Notes under the pieces: model-generated
What the model saw: only the letters and a program-made list of their open reading frames with translations
The model's database searches: none
Told to the model about the DNA's origin: nothing
Translations under genes and position numbers: made by a program
Shown here: piece after piece, positions 7,167 to 15,508 of the stretch
Layout: each line of letters opens with the position of its first letter
Numbering within the stretch: the stretch's first letter is position 1
DNA from: Streptomyces sp. A0958
Lineage (GTDB): Bacteria; Actinomycetota; Actinomycetes; Streptomycetales; Streptomycetaceae
Assembly: GCF_004795035.1 (NCBI RefSeq)
Contig: NZ_SSBK01000004.1
Coordinates: 1 to 64,000, forward strand
DNA: 64,000 nt
Direction: 5' to 3'

Positions 7167-8531
7167 TCAGACGGCCTTGGACGCGGCGTAGTTGCGCAGG
7201 AACAGCGCTTCGGTCACGGAGAGCCGCTCCAGCTCCTCGGGCGACACGCTCTCGTTCGCCGCGTGGATCTGCGCCTCGGGCTCGCTCAGCCCGATCAGCA
7301 GGATCTCCGCGTCCGGGTACAGATCGGCCAGCGTGTTGCAGAGCGGGATCGAGCCGCCCATGCCGGAGGACTGCATCTCCTGGCCCGGGTAGGCGGCCCG
7401 CATGGCGTCCGCCATCGCCGTGTAGGCCGGGCTCGTGAGGTCGGCGCGGAACGGCTGCCCCTGGCCGACCTGCTCGACGGAGACCTTCGCGCCCCACGGG
7501 GTGTGCGCCAGCAGGTGCGCGGTCAGCAGCTTGGTCGCCTCGTCCGTGTTCCGGCCCGGCGGCACCCGCAGGCTGATCTGCGCCCGCGCGCTCGCCTGCA
7601 CGGACGGCGTCGCGCCGACCACGGCCGGGCAGTCGATCCCGATCACGGTGACGGCGGGCCGCGCCCAGATCCGGTCGGCGACCGTGCCCGTGCCGATCAG
7701 CCCGACCCCGTCGAGGACCTTGGCGTCCTTGCGGAACTCCTCCTGCGGGTACTGCAGACCGTCCCACCGCGTGTCCGTGGTCAGGCCGTCGACGGTGGTC
7801 GAGCCGTCCTCGGCGCGCAGGGAGGCGAGCAGCTGGATCATCGCGGCCAGCGCGTCGGGGGCGGCGCCGCCGAACTGCCCGGAGTGGAGGTTGCCCTCCA
7901 GGGTGTCGAGCTGGACCCGCAGCATCGTCATGCCGCGCAGCGTCGAGGTGACGGTCGGCAGCCCCAGCCGGAAGTTGCCGGTGTCGCCGATCACGATGGT
8001 GTCGGCGGCGAGCAGTTCGGGGTGCGCCTGCGCGTACCGCTCCAGCCCGCCGGTGCCCTGCTCCTCCGAACCCTCCACGATCACCTTGACCGAGACCGGG
8101 ACCCCGCCGTCCGCCTTGAGGGCGCGCAGCGCGAGCAGATGCATGATGAAGCCGCCCTTGCAGTCGGCCGTGCCCCGGCCGAACCAGCGGCCGTCACGCT
8201 CCGTCAGTTCGAACGGCGGGGAGAGCCAGGCGGACTCGTCCAGCGGCGGCTGCACGTCGTAGTGCGCGTAGAGCAGCACGGTCGGCGCACCGGCCGGGCC
8301 GGGCAGGAAACCGTAGACGGACTGGGTGCCGTCGGGGGTGTCGAGCAGGGCCACGTCCTGGAAGCCCTCGGTGCGCAGGGCGCCGGCGACCCACGCGGCG
8401 GCCGCCTCGCACTCGCTCTTCGGATACACCGCGGGGTCCGCCACCGACTGGAAGGCCACCAGCTCGGTCAGCTCCGCCTTGGCGCGGGGCATCAGCGAGG
8501 CGACGGTCTCGGAAATCGGCTGGCCGGTCAT
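7167..8531 (-). CDS. M20 family metallopeptidase (dipeptidase)
   Basis: 454 residues from ATG 8531, with AGGAG 8 nt upstream. M20 landmarks in order: YAHYDVQPP (metal-binding His and catalytic Asp), FGRGTADCKGG (bridging Asp), VEGSEEQGTGG (catalytic Glu), a dimerisation domain, and GGSIPLCNTL near the C-terminus. The length and motifs match the CNDP/dipeptidase branch, which cleaves dipeptides or N-acyl amino acids in the cytoplasm using two Zn2+. It is a single gene divergent from the flavoprotein at 8716. Confidence 0.9.
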   Translation of the reverse strand: MTGQPISETVASLMPRAKAELTELVAFQSVADPAVYPKSECEAAAAWVAGALRTEGFQDVALLDTPDGTQSVYGFLPGPAGAPTVLLYAHYDVQPPLDESAWLSPPFELTERDGRWFGRGTADCKGGFIMHLLALRALKADGGVPVSVKVIVEGSEEQGTGGLERYAQAHPELLAADTIVIGDTGNFRLGLPTVTSTLRGMTMLRVQLDTLEGNLHSGQFGGAAPDALAAMIQLLASLRAEDGSTTVDGLTTDTRWDGLQYPQEEFRKDAKVLDGVGLIGTGTVADRIWARPAVTVIGIDCPAVVGATPSVQASARAQISLRVPPGRNTDEATKLLTAHLLAHTPWGAKVSVEQVGQGQPFRADLTSPAYTAMADAMRAAYPGQEMQSSGMGGSIPLCNTLADLYPDAEILLIGLSEPEAQIHAANESVSPEELERLSVTEALFLRNYAASKAV

Positions 8532-8715
8532 GGGGCACGCTCCTGGTAGGTGCGACGTTATGTGTACGTTTCCGGGTACTTGCCCGCCTGGAGTGTGGCG
8601 TTGCGGGTACGTCGGAGACTCGGCCGATCCTCCCACAGCAGGGGTCGGCCGCAACGCGCCGTAGGATGCCGTGAGCAGCTTGGGCCACTGGTCGGATCGG
8701 GAGCAGAAGCACATC

Positions 8716-9930
8716 GTGAGCAGCGAGAACGCAGACGCCGGACATGAGCACGAAGAGTCGTCCGTGTGGGACGTCGTCGTAGTCGGCGCCGGACCGGCGG
8801 GAGCCTCCGCGGCATACGCGGCGGCGGTCGCCGGCCGCAAGGTACTGCTCCTGGAGAAGGCGGAACTGCCCCGCTACAAAACGTGCGGCGGCGGCATCAT
8901 CGGGTATTCGCGCGACGCGCTGCCGCCCGGGTTCGAACTGCCCCTGCAGGACCGGATTCACGCGGTCACCTTCTCGCTCAACGGCAGGCTGGCGCGCACG
9001 CGCCGTTCCAGGCGGATGCTCTTCGGGCTCATCAACCGCCCCGAGTTCGACGCGGGGCTGGTCGAGCAGGCGCAGAAGGCCGGTGCGGAGCTGCGCACCG
9101 GGGCGACCGTCACCCGTGTCGAGCAGCACGGTGCCGCGGTGCCCGACCGGCGCACGGTCGCGGTGGTGCTGTCCGGCGGCGAGACCGTCCTGGCCCGCGC
9201 GGTGGTCGGCGCGGACGGCAGCGCCGGGCGGATAGGAGCACATGTCGGGGTGAAGCTCGACCAGGTCGACCTGGGTCTGGAGGCGGAGATCCCGGTCCCG
9301 CCGACGGTCGCCGAGGACTGGGCGGGCCGCGTCCTCATCGACTGGGGCCCCATGCCCGGGAGTTACGGATGGGTCTTCCCCAAGGGTGACACCCTGACGG
9401 TCGGCGTGATCTCCGCCCGTGGCGACGGTGCCGGCACCAAGCGGTATCTGGAGGACTTCGTCGCGCGGCTCGGCCTCGCCGGCTTCGAGCCGAAGATCTC
9501 CTCCGGCCACCTGACGCGCTGCCGCAGCGACGATTCGCCGCTCTCGCGCGGCCGGGTGCTGGTGTGCGGTGACGCGGCGGGCCTGCTGGAGCCGTGGACC
9601 CGCGAGGGCATCTCGTTCGCGCTGCGTTCGGGACGGCTCGCCGGTGAGTGGGCGGTGCGCGTCGCGGAGTCGCACGACGCGGTGGACGCCCGCCGCCAGG
9701 CGCTCAACTACGCGTTCGCCATCAAGGCGGGGCTCGGCGTCGAGATGAGCGTGGGGCGGCGCATGCTGAAGCTCTTCGAGCGGCGCCCGGGCCTGCTGCA
9801 CGCGGTGCTCACGGGCTTCCGCCCGGCGTGGAACGCGTTCGCGGGCATCACCCGCGGCACGACCTCGCTGGCCGAGCTGGTCCGTTCGCACCCGCTGGCC
9901 CAGCGGGCGCTGTCGGCGATGGACCGGTAG
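8716..9930 (+). CDS. Geranylgeranyl reductase family FAD-dependent oxidoreductase
   Basis: 404 residues from GTG 8716, with GGGAG 12 nt upstream; GTG 8671 is an alternative adding 15 residues. The Rossmann loop is VVVGAGPAGASAAYAA, followed by LEKAELPRYKTCGGG, the CGGG signature of the geranylgeranyl/digeranylgeranyl reductase group. The second FAD motif is VCGDAAGLLEPWTREGISFAL. These flavoproteins reduce isoprenoid double bonds (chlorophyll side chain, archaeal lipids, menaquinone tail in actinobacteria). A role on menaquinone or another isoprenoid is likely but not shown by neighbours. A hairpin after the stop separates it from the convergent nitroreductase. Confidence 0.87.
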   Translation: MSSENADAGHEHEESSVWDVVVVGAGPAGASAAYAAAVAGRKVLLLEKAELPRYKTCGGGIIGYSRDALPPGFELPLQDRIHAVTFSLNGRLARTRRSRRMLFGLINRPEFDAGLVEQAQKAGAELRTGATVTRVEQHGAAVPDRRTVAVVLSGGETVLARAVVGADGSAGRIGAHVGVKLDQVDLGLEAEIPVPPTVAEDWAGRVLIDWGPMPGSYGWVFPKGDTLTVGVISARGDGAGTKRYLEDFVARLGLAGFEPKISSGHLTRCRSDDSPLSRGRVLVCGDAAGLLEPWTREGISFALRSGRLAGEWAVRVAESHDAVDARRQALNYAFAIKAGLGVEMSVGRRMLKLFERRPGLLHAVLTGFRPAWNAFAGITRGTTSLAELVRSHPLAQRALSAMDR

Positions 9931-9940
9931 CAGCCACCGG

Positions 9941-9970
9941 GGGCTGACGCGTCGGCCGGTGCGTCAGCCC
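9941..9970. terminator. Terminator between convergent genes at 9930 and 9964
   Basis: A 10-bp stem, GGGCTGACGC (9941-9950) with GCGTCAGCCC (9961-9970), and a 10-nt loop. The right arm overlaps the stop codon of the minus-strand nitroreductase. Confidence 0.7.
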
Positions 9971-10422
9971 GCCCTGGTGATCCGGAAGACGGGGTGGTCG
10001 GGGCAGGCCGCCAGGATCTCGGCGTCCGTGGACTTCACGGTGATGCCCTTGAAGTACTGGTTGACCTCCCAGCCCCAGCGCTCCAGGTAGGTGCGGATGA
10101 CGATCGCCTTGTGCTCGTCGTCCGCGATCTCCACGGCCGTGAAGGCGCGGGTCCTGCGGCCCGTGCGCAGCTCCCCGCCGCCGGCCGCCCGCATGTTGCG
10201 CACCCACTGCGAGTGGCCCCGGGCGGAGACCAGGTACTGCGCGCCCTCGTAGGTGTGCAGGTTGACGGGGATGCGCTGCATCTTCCCGCTCTTGCGGCCC
10301 CGCACCGACAGTTCCTGCAGGCCGAGCAGACTGACGCCGTGCCGCGCGAGCCAGCCGACGACGCTGTTCAGACGGACGTTGAGCGGGCTGCCCTGCAGGT
10401 AGTACGGCTGCGACTGCGTCAT
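9964..10422 (-). CDS. Nitroreductase/deazaflavin-dependent oxidoreductase (DUF385, Ddn-like)
   Basis: 152 residues from ATG 10422, preceded by GGGGGT. The core VRGRKSGKMQRIPVNLHTYEGAQYLVSARG is the split-barrel signature of F420H2-dependent nitroreductases of the Ddn family. A C-terminal RTYLERWGWEVNQYF stretch follows. These small proteins use coenzyme F420 to reduce quinones or nitro compounds. It is divergent from a TetR regulator, and operator 1 of the matching pair (10445-10459) sits just upstream of its start, so it is probably a TetR target. Confidence 0.85.
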   Translation of the reverse strand: MTQSQPYYLQGSPLNVRLNSVVGWLARHGVSLLGLQELSVRGRKSGKMQRIPVNLHTYEGAQYLVSARGHSQWVRNMRAAGGGELRTGRRTRAFTAVEIADDEHKAIVIRTYLERWGWEVNQYFKGITVKSTDAEILAACPDHPVFRITRAG

Positions 10423-10444
10423 GGTGACGACCCCCACGATTTAA

Positions 10445-10459
10445 GAGAGCGGTGCTCTC
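10445..10459. promoter_or_regulatory. TetR operator 1, GAGAGCGGTGCTCTC
   Basis: A perfect 6-3-6 palindrome 23 bp upstream of the nitroreductase start. On the minus strand it lies right after a plausible promoter (TTGAGC, 17 nt, TGATCT), so binding would block transcription start. The core AGAGCNNTGCTCT recurs at 10499-10511. Confidence 0.7.
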
Positions 10460-10498
10460 GCTTGAGATCAGTGTGCACGGAAGTGGTGCTCAAAAGCA

Positions 10499-10511
10499 AG
10501 AGCACTGCTCT
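10499..10511. promoter_or_regulatory. TetR operator 2, AGAGCACTGCTCT
   Basis: A perfect 5-3-5 palindrome sharing its arms with operator 1. The two centres are 53 bp apart, about five helical turns, placing both on the same face of DNA. It lies in the promoter region of the TetR gene. Confidence 0.7.
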
Positions 10512-10553
10512 CGTTATTGGTCGCTGCTCTGTTCACGTGGCAGACTGGACCCC

Positions 10554-11276
10554 ATGAGCGCTATCCGGGGGGCCAGGGAACGGGCCCGTATCGAGGTCAC
10601 CGCCGCCATCAAGGACGAGGCGAGGAAACAGCTCGCGGAGGAGGGCGCGGCGAAACTGTCGCTGCGCGCCGTCGCCCGCGAGCTGGGCATGGTCTCCTCC
10701 GCCCTCTACCGCTACTTCCCCAGCCGCGACGACCTGCTGACGGCCCTGATCGTCGACGCCTACGACGCCATCGGCGAAGCCGCCGAGCGCGCCCACCGCC
10801 CCGCTGCCGCCGGCACCACGAAGACGCCCGCGCCCGCCACCGGCCTGGACCGCTGGACCGCCGTCGCCTGCGCCGTACGCGACTGGGCGCTGGCCCACCC
10901 CCATGAGTACGCGCTGATCTACGGTTCGCCCGTGCCCGGCTATACGGCCCCGCAGGACACCGTCGCCCCCGCCGCACGCGTCGGCCTCGTGCTCATCGCC
11001 ATCGTCGAGGAGGCCCACCGGGAAGAGGGCATCGCACTCCCGCCGCTCGCCGACGAGTTGCGCCCCGAGGCCGAACGGCTGGCCGCCGACCTGGCCCCCG
11101 GCCTGGCCCCCGCGGTCGCCGCCCCGCTCGTCGCGGCCTGGTCGCAGCTGTTCGGGCTGATCTCCTTCGAGGTCTTCGGCCAGTTCAACCGGGTGGTGGA
11201 GGCCCGCGAGGTCTTCTTCCGGCAGGCCGTCACGGAACTCGCCCGCACGGTCGGCCTCCTCGGCAAGCGCGGCTGA
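10554..11276 (+). CDS. TetR family transcriptional regulator (WHG-type C-terminal domain)
   Basis: 240 residues from ATG 10554. The helix-turn-helix region AAKLSLRAVARELGMVSSALYRYFPSRDDLL (about 37-68) is typical of TetR. The C-terminal half, with WTAVACAVRDWALAHPHEYALIYGSPVPGY, matches the WHG/TetR_C_13 ligand-binding domain. No ribosome site is visible; CAGACT (10541-10546) lies 7 nt before the ATG, which suggests a leaderless transcript. It probably represses the divergent nitroreductase and itself through the two palindromes between them. The ligand is unknown. Confidence 0.9.
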   Translation: MSAIRGARERARIEVTAAIKDEARKQLAEEGAAKLSLRAVARELGMVSSALYRYFPSRDDLLTALIVDAYDAIGEAAERAHRPAAAGTTKTPAPATGLDRWTAVACAVRDWALAHPHEYALIYGSPVPGYTAPQDTVAPAARVGLVLIAIVEEAHREEGIALPPLADELRPEAERLAADLAPGLAPAVAAPLVAAWSQLFGLISFEVFGQFNRVVEAREVFFRQAVTELARTVGLLGKRG

Positions 11277-11310
11277 GGACGCGGCCCGCAGGCGTACGGC
11301 ACCCACTTCG

Positions 11311-11332
11311 CCGTACTCCCCGGGGAGTACGG
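11311..11332. promoter_or_regulatory. Perfect 22-bp palindrome upstream of the two-component operon
   Basis: CCGTACTCCCC followed directly by GGGGAGTACGG, with no mismatch. It lies 58 bp before the kinase start and about 45 bp before its -10 hexamer. It could be an autoregulatory site for the response regulator, or a terminator for the upstream TetR gene, which stops 35 bp before it. Confidence 0.6.
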
Positions 11333-11376
11333 AGGACCACCACGCCCGGCGGACGCCCGCGCCGCGGTCCGCCGTC

Positions 11377-11382
11377 TAGCGT
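11377..11382 (+). promoter_or_regulatory. -10 hexamer TAGCGT of a probably leaderless histidine kinase transcript
   Basis: TAGCGT ends 7 nt before ATG 11390, and no ribosome site lies between. This spacing recurs at many genes in the window. Confidence 0.45.
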
Positions 11383-11389
11383 GGACGGT

Positions 11390-12682
11390 ATGGAAGAGCA
11401 GCGCCCGAGGACAGGCGGCGGCCCCCGGGGCATCAGGCACCAGGACGAGCCGCCGCGCTGGGGCCACCGGGGCGAGCCGCCGCGCTGGGTCACCGGCGGG
11501 TACGGGCGGTCCACCGCCGGGCTGCCCTGGCCGTCGACGCTGCTGATCGGCGCCGTGGTCATGATCGGCTCGAACATCGCGGCCCGCGGCCAGCTCCATG
11601 ACAAGGTCCCGCTCGACCTCGTCGGCCGGCTGCTCCTGCTCGCCGCCGTCGCGGTCCTGCTGCTCCGTCACCGCCATCCCTCCCTCGCGGTCTTCGGCGC
11701 CTCGGCCGCCACGACCGCCTATCTCGCCGCCGGTTACCCGTACGGTCCGGTCTTCCTGACCGTGGCCGTCGGCTGCTTCAGCGCCGTGGTCGCCGGACAC
11801 CGCAGAGCGGCCTGGTCGGCGGTCGGCCTGATCTGGGTGGCGCATCTCCTGGTCGCGCACTGGCTCTACCGGTGGCTCCCGCCCGGCGACGACACCGCGG
11901 CCCCCTGGGGGCAGGAGGTGGGCGCCGCGGCCTGGGTGGTGGCCGTCGTCGCGGCCGCCGAGTTCGTCCGCGTACGCCGCGAACAGTGGGCCGCCCAGCG
12001 CGCGGAGCGCGAGGCGGCGGAGAAGCGGCGGGCCGACGAGGAGCGCCTGCGCATGGCCCGGGAGCTGCACGACGTCCTCGCGCACAGCATCTCCGTCATC
12101 AACGTCCAGGCGGGCGTCGGGCTCGCCCTGCTCGACACCGACCCCGAGCAGGCCCGCACGGCGCTCATCACCATCAAGGCCGCGGGCAAGGAGGCGCTGG
12201 GCGAGGTGCGGCAGGTCCTGGACACCCTGCGCGCCCCCGGCGACGCGCCGAGGACCCCGGCCCCCGGGCTCGACCGGCTGCCCGAGCTGGTCGAGCAGGC
12301 GGCGATCACCGGCCTCACCGTCACCGTGGAGACCGACGGCGCGCGCGGGACCGTACCGCCCGGGGCCGACCTGGCCGCCTTCCGGATCGTCCAGGAGGCG
12401 CTGACCAACGTGGTGCGGCACTCGGGCTCACGTACCGCTCGGGTCCGGATCGGTTACGAGCCCGGCCGCATCCTGCTCCACGTGGACGACGACGGACCGG
12501 CCACCGGCACGGACGCCGGGGGCAGCGGCAACGGCCTGTCCGGGATGCGGGAACGGGCCGCCGCGCTGGGCGGCACCGCCGAGGCGGAAATCCGGCCGGA
12601 CGGGAGTTTCCGGGTACGGGCCGAGCTGCCGCTGCCCGGAGCCGGGTCCGGCCGGGCGGGCCGAGGGAAGGGGACAGTGTGA
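11390..12682 (+). CDS. Two-component sensor histidine kinase (NarL-type partner, HisKA_3)
   Basis: 430 residues from ATG 11390. A variable Pro/Arg-rich head is followed by about five hydrophobic segments (residues 45-185) and a short coiled region rich in Arg/Glu. The dimerisation motif MARELHDVLAHSISVINVQ holds the phospho-accepting His, and an HATPase domain follows with AFRIVQEALTNVVRHS (N box) and GNGLSGMRERAAALGG (G box). It senses an unknown signal at the membrane and phosphorylates the regulator that follows. The stop overlaps the regulator start (TGATG), showing translational coupling. Confidence 0.92.
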   Translation: MEEQRPRTGGGPRGIRHQDEPPRWGHRGEPPRWVTGGYGRSTAGLPWPSTLLIGAVVMIGSNIAARGQLHDKVPLDLVGRLLLLAAVAVLLLRHRHPSLAVFGASAATTAYLAAGYPYGPVFLTVAVGCFSAVVAGHRRAAWSAVGLIWVAHLLVAHWLYRWLPPGDDTAAPWGQEVGAAAWVVAVVAAAEFVRVRREQWAAQRAEREAAEKRRADEERLRMARELHDVLAHSISVINVQAGVGLALLDTDPEQARTALITIKAAGKEALGEVRQVLDTLRAPGDAPRTPAPGLDRLPELVEQAAITGLTVTVETDGARGTVPPGADLAAFRIVQEALTNVVRHSGSRTARVRIGYEPGRILLHVDDDGPATGTDAGGSGNGLSGMRERAAALGGTAEAEIRPDGSFRVRAELPLPGAGSGRAGRGKGTV

Positions 12683-13344
12683 TGCGGGTACTGCTGGCCG
12701 ACGACCAGCTGCTGGTCCGGGCCGGGTTCCGGGCGCTGCTGGACGCCCAGCCGGACATCGAGGTGGTGGGCGAGGCCGCCGACGGCGTGGAGGCCGTCCG
12801 CCTGGTGCGGGAACTGCGGCCGGACGCCGTGCTGATGGACATCCGCATGCCGCACCTCGACGGTCTCGCCGCCACGCGCGCCATCACCGGCGACTTTGCG
12901 CTCGACCGGGTGAAGGTGGTCATCCTCACCACCTTCGAGCTGGACGAGTACGTCTTCGAGGCGATCCGCTCCGGCGCCTCCGGCTTCCTGGTCAAGGACG
13001 CCGAGCCGGACGAGCTGCTGCGGGCGGTGCGCGCGGTGGCCGCGGGTGACGCACTGCTCTCGCCGAGCGTCACCCGCCGTCTCATCGCCGAGTTCGCGGC
13101 CCGGTCCAAGGAGCCCGCCGCCGCGACCGCGCTGGGCCAACTCACCGAACGGGAGCGGGAGGTGATGGCGCTGGTCGGCATCGGCCTGTCCAACGAGGAG
13201 ATCGCCCGCCGCCTCTTCGTCAGCCCCCTCACCGCGAAGACGCACGTCAGCCGGACCATGGTGAAGCTCGGCGCCCGCGACCGGGCCCAACTGGTCGTCC
13301 TGGCCTACGAGTCGGGCCTGGTCCGACCGGGCTGGCTGGGCTGA
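12682..13344 (+). CDS. LuxR/NarL family response regulator
   Basis: 220 residues from ATG 12682, overlapping the kinase stop by one base. Receiver domain: acidic pair in LLADDQ (7-8), phospho-acceptor in VLMDIRMPHLDG, and the conserved Lys in FLVKDAEP. The C-terminal LuxR-type helix-turn-helix is LTEREREVMALVGIGLSNEEIARRLFVSPLTAKTHVSRTM. It is the cognate partner of the preceding kinase. Its target genes are not evident here, but the 22-bp palindrome before the operon is a candidate autoregulatory site. Confidence 0.93.
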   Translation: MRVLLADDQLLVRAGFRALLDAQPDIEVVGEAADGVEAVRLVRELRPDAVLMDIRMPHLDGLAATRAITGDFALDRVKVVILTTFELDEYVFEAIRSGASGFLVKDAEPDELLRAVRAVAAGDALLSPSVTRRLIAEFAARSKEPAAATALGQLTEREREVMALVGIGLSNEEIARRLFVSPLTAKTHVSRTMVKLGARDRAQLVVLAYESGLVRPGWLG

Positions 13345-13385
13345 CCGCACTCGCCCGGCCACGCCCACCGCCCTGCCGCAGTCCG

Positions 13386-13688
13386 TCAGGACCAGGTGAT
13401 CGAGGAGTGGTCGCGCCACAGCCGGGCCAGGTCCGCGTCACCCGTCACGGTGAGGGCCGTGAGCGGGAGCCGGTTCCAGAGCGTGAGGTAGAGCGTCTCG
13501 GCAGGGGCGCTCAGCTCGCAGTCCGCGGGCGTAGCGGGCACCGGGCCCTCCTCGCGCACCGCGGAAGGCGGCTCCGGCGAGAGACGTACGGTCCATACGG
13601 TGTCCGTGTCCGTCGCCCGGACCCGCAGGGCGCGTGGTGCCTCGGGGCGCACCCTGCTCTTCGGGCACGGATTGTGCCAGCGGATCAC
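13386..13688 (-). pseudogene. C-terminal remnant of a maleylpyruvate-isomerase-family (mycothiol-dependent) protein
   Basis: A 100-codon frame from GTG 13688. The tail, reading LSAPAETLYLTLWNRLP then LTVTGDADLARLWRDHSSITW, matches the C-terminal domain of the DinB-like/maleylpyruvate isomerase family. Complete members have about 200-270 residues, with an N-terminal four-helix metal-binding bundle that is absent here. The start overlaps the stop of the upstream membrane protein (GTGA), so it may still be translated. Loss of the N-terminal domain, probably by deletion, is my reading; a domain-only protein is the alternative. Confidence 0.55.
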
Positions 13689-14056
13689 GCGCCATGGGGG
13701 TGGGCCGTGCGGGTCCGGCCGGAGCCGCCGCGGACGAGCCGCGCGAACCAGCCCAGCGCGAGCGACTGCACCAGCACGGACACCACCAGCGCCAGATACA
13801 TGAACCAGGTCGGCCCGAACGACTCCGCCCCCGCCGCCGAGCTGCCGAGAAGGAAGACGAACACGGTCGGCGCGGCGAGGAGGAACAGCCAGATACCCGC
13901 GAACGAGGCGTCCTCGTGGGCGACGAAGAGGGTGTCCACGGTGACGAACACCGCCGTCGCGGCGACCGCACCCAGGTAGACGAGGGATGTGGCGTTCCCG
14001 AAGGCGAGCCGTGCGAGTGTGCGGAGGTACCGGTGGTTCATGGTGGGCCTGTTCAT
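13685..14056 (-). CDS. SCO4225-like small integral membrane protein
   Basis: 123 residues from ATG 14056, with GGGGAG 7 nt upstream. Four hydrophobic helices are visible: LVYLGAVAATAVFVTVDTLF, GIWLFLLAAPTVFVFLLG, TWFMYLALVVSVLVQSLAL, and a weaker one near the N-terminus. It resembles the Streptomyces SCO4225 family, whose function is unknown. The stop overlaps the start of the isomerase remnant by 4 bp. Confidence 0.7.
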   Translation of the reverse strand: MNRPTMNHRYLRTLARLAFGNATSLVYLGAVAATAVFVTVDTLFVAHEDASFAGIWLFLLAAPTVFVFLLGSSAAGAESFGPTWFMYLALVVSVLVQSLALGWFARLVRGGSGRTRTAHPHGA

Positions 14057-14135
14057 CGTGTGCTCCCCGTGGACGACTGTCTCTCCATCGTGCGGCCGGG
14101 GAGCCGCGCCTGCCTGAGTACCGCTACTCATTCGA

Positions 14136-15353
14136 TCAGGTGTGCGCCGTCTTGCGGGCGCCGTACCCCAGGGCCGCAGCCGCACCGGCCAGCACGGCCA
14201 CGGTGGTCAGAGCCACCGGCAGCGAGAACCAGTCGGCCAGGAAGCCGATCGCGGGCGGCCCGAGCAGCATGCCGCCGTAACCGAGCGTCGAGGCCGCGGC
14301 GACCCCGCCGGGGCCGGCCAGCTCGCCCGCCCTGCCGACCGCCACCGGGAAGATGTTAGCGAGGCCGAGACCGGTGACGGCGAAGCCGAGGAGCGCGAGC
14401 CAAACGGTCGGGGCGAGCGAGCCCAGGAGCATGCCGGCGCCCGCCGTGACGCCGCCCGCCACCAGCGTGCGGGTCTGGCCGAGCCGTTCGAGGAGGGTGG
14501 TGCCGCTGAGCCGGCCCGCCGTCATGGCGAGCGCGAACAGCGAGTAGCCCGCGGCGGCCACCCCGGGGCGGGCGTGCAGGTCCTGTTCCAGGTGGAGCGC
14601 GCCCCAGTCGGCCAGGGCGCCTTCGCCGTACGCGGTGCAGAGCGCGATCACGCCGAACAGGAGCACCACCTTGCGCGCCCGCCCGTTCAGGCGCTGGGCC
14701 GGCTTCCCGGCATCGGCCGGTGCCGGTGCCGTCCCGGGCGACCGGTGTTGCAGCAGGACCGGGCCCGCCAGGGCGGTGACGACCAGACCGATTCCGGTCA
14801 GGGAGAAGAGGTGCAGGGCGGGTGAGAGACCGCCCGCGACGAGCCCGCCGAGCCCTGCGCCGATCATCCCGCCGAGGCTGAACGCGGCGTGGAAGCCGGG
14901 CATCACGGGGCGGCGCAGGGCGGCGACCAGGTCCACCGCCGCGCTGTTCATCGCCACGTTCATCCCGCCGTACGCGGCGCCGAAGACCAGCAGCACCAGA
15001 CCCAGGGAGAGGGCCGAGTGCGTCTGGGCGGGCAGCGCGATGCTGAGGGACAGCAGGACGCCGCAGACCACGGTCACCGCGTGGCTGCCGTACCGGTGGC
15101 AGAGCCGGCCGGTGAGCATCATGGTGATCACGGCACCGGCGGATACGCCGAGGAGTGCGAGGCCGAGGGTGGAGGCCGAGGCGCCGGTCTGGTGCTTGAT
15201 GGCCGGGATGCGGACCACCCAGCCGGCGAAGAGGAAACCGTCGAGGGCGAAGAACACGGTCAGCGCGGTGCGGAGACGGGCCGACGGGAGTGGAGCGGTG
15301 TTGCCGCCCGGTCCCCCCGGTAGTGCCGTCCGCAGTTTGTTTAGTTGCGGCAC
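14136..15353 (-). CDS. MFS transporter
   Basis: 405 residues from GTG 15353. About twelve hydrophobic helices follow, with the loop motif GRLCHRYGS between helices 2 and 3 and an equivalent GRLSGTTLLERLG in the second half. The fold is that of sugar/drug exporters of the major facilitator superfamily at the cytoplasmic membrane. The start codon lies inside a 25-bp inverted repeat (15334-15358), and TATGCT ends 7 bases before it, which argues for a leaderless transcript. The divergent ROK regulator is the likely controller, so a sugar or sugar-like substrate is plausible. Confidence 0.88.
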   Translation of the reverse strand: MPQLNKLRTALPGGPGGNTAPLPSARLRTALTVFFALDGFLFAGWVVRIPAIKHQTGASASTLGLALLGVSAGAVITMMLTGRLCHRYGSHAVTVVCGVLLSLSIALPAQTHSALSLGLVLLVFGAAYGGMNVAMNSAAVDLVAALRRPVMPGFHAAFSLGGMIGAGLGGLVAGGLSPALHLFSLTGIGLVVTALAGPVLLQHRSPGTAPAPADAGKPAQRLNGRARKVVLLFGVIALCTAYGEGALADWGALHLEQDLHARPGVAAAGYSLFALAMTAGRLSGTTLLERLGQTRTLVAGGVTAGAGMLLGSLAPTVWLALLGFAVTGLGLANIFPVAVGRAGELAGPGGVAAASTLGYGGMLLGPPAIGFLADWFSLPVALTTVAVLAGAAAALGYGARKTAHT

Positions 15354-15358
15354 AAACT
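15334..15358. promoter_or_regulatory. Operator-like inverted repeat AGTTTGT-N11-ACAAACT
   Basis: Seven-bp perfect arms (15334-15340 and 15352-15358) in AT-rich sequence unlike the surroundings. It covers the MFS start codon, and the -10 hexamer TATGCT (minus strand, 15366-15361) is directly next to it. The position suits repression by the divergent ROK regulator. Confidence 0.6.
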
Positions 15359-15508
15359 CAGCATAGGGGCCCGCCGACGACCGGCGCAAGACACGTGTCC
15401 CGCCCGGCCCGAAGCGTGCGGCCGGAAGGCGAGGCAGGGCCACGCACCCGGAGCAAGTCGGCCACCACGGCGTCGGAACCACCTCCGGATCATGGGAGAC
15501 TCGCCCCC

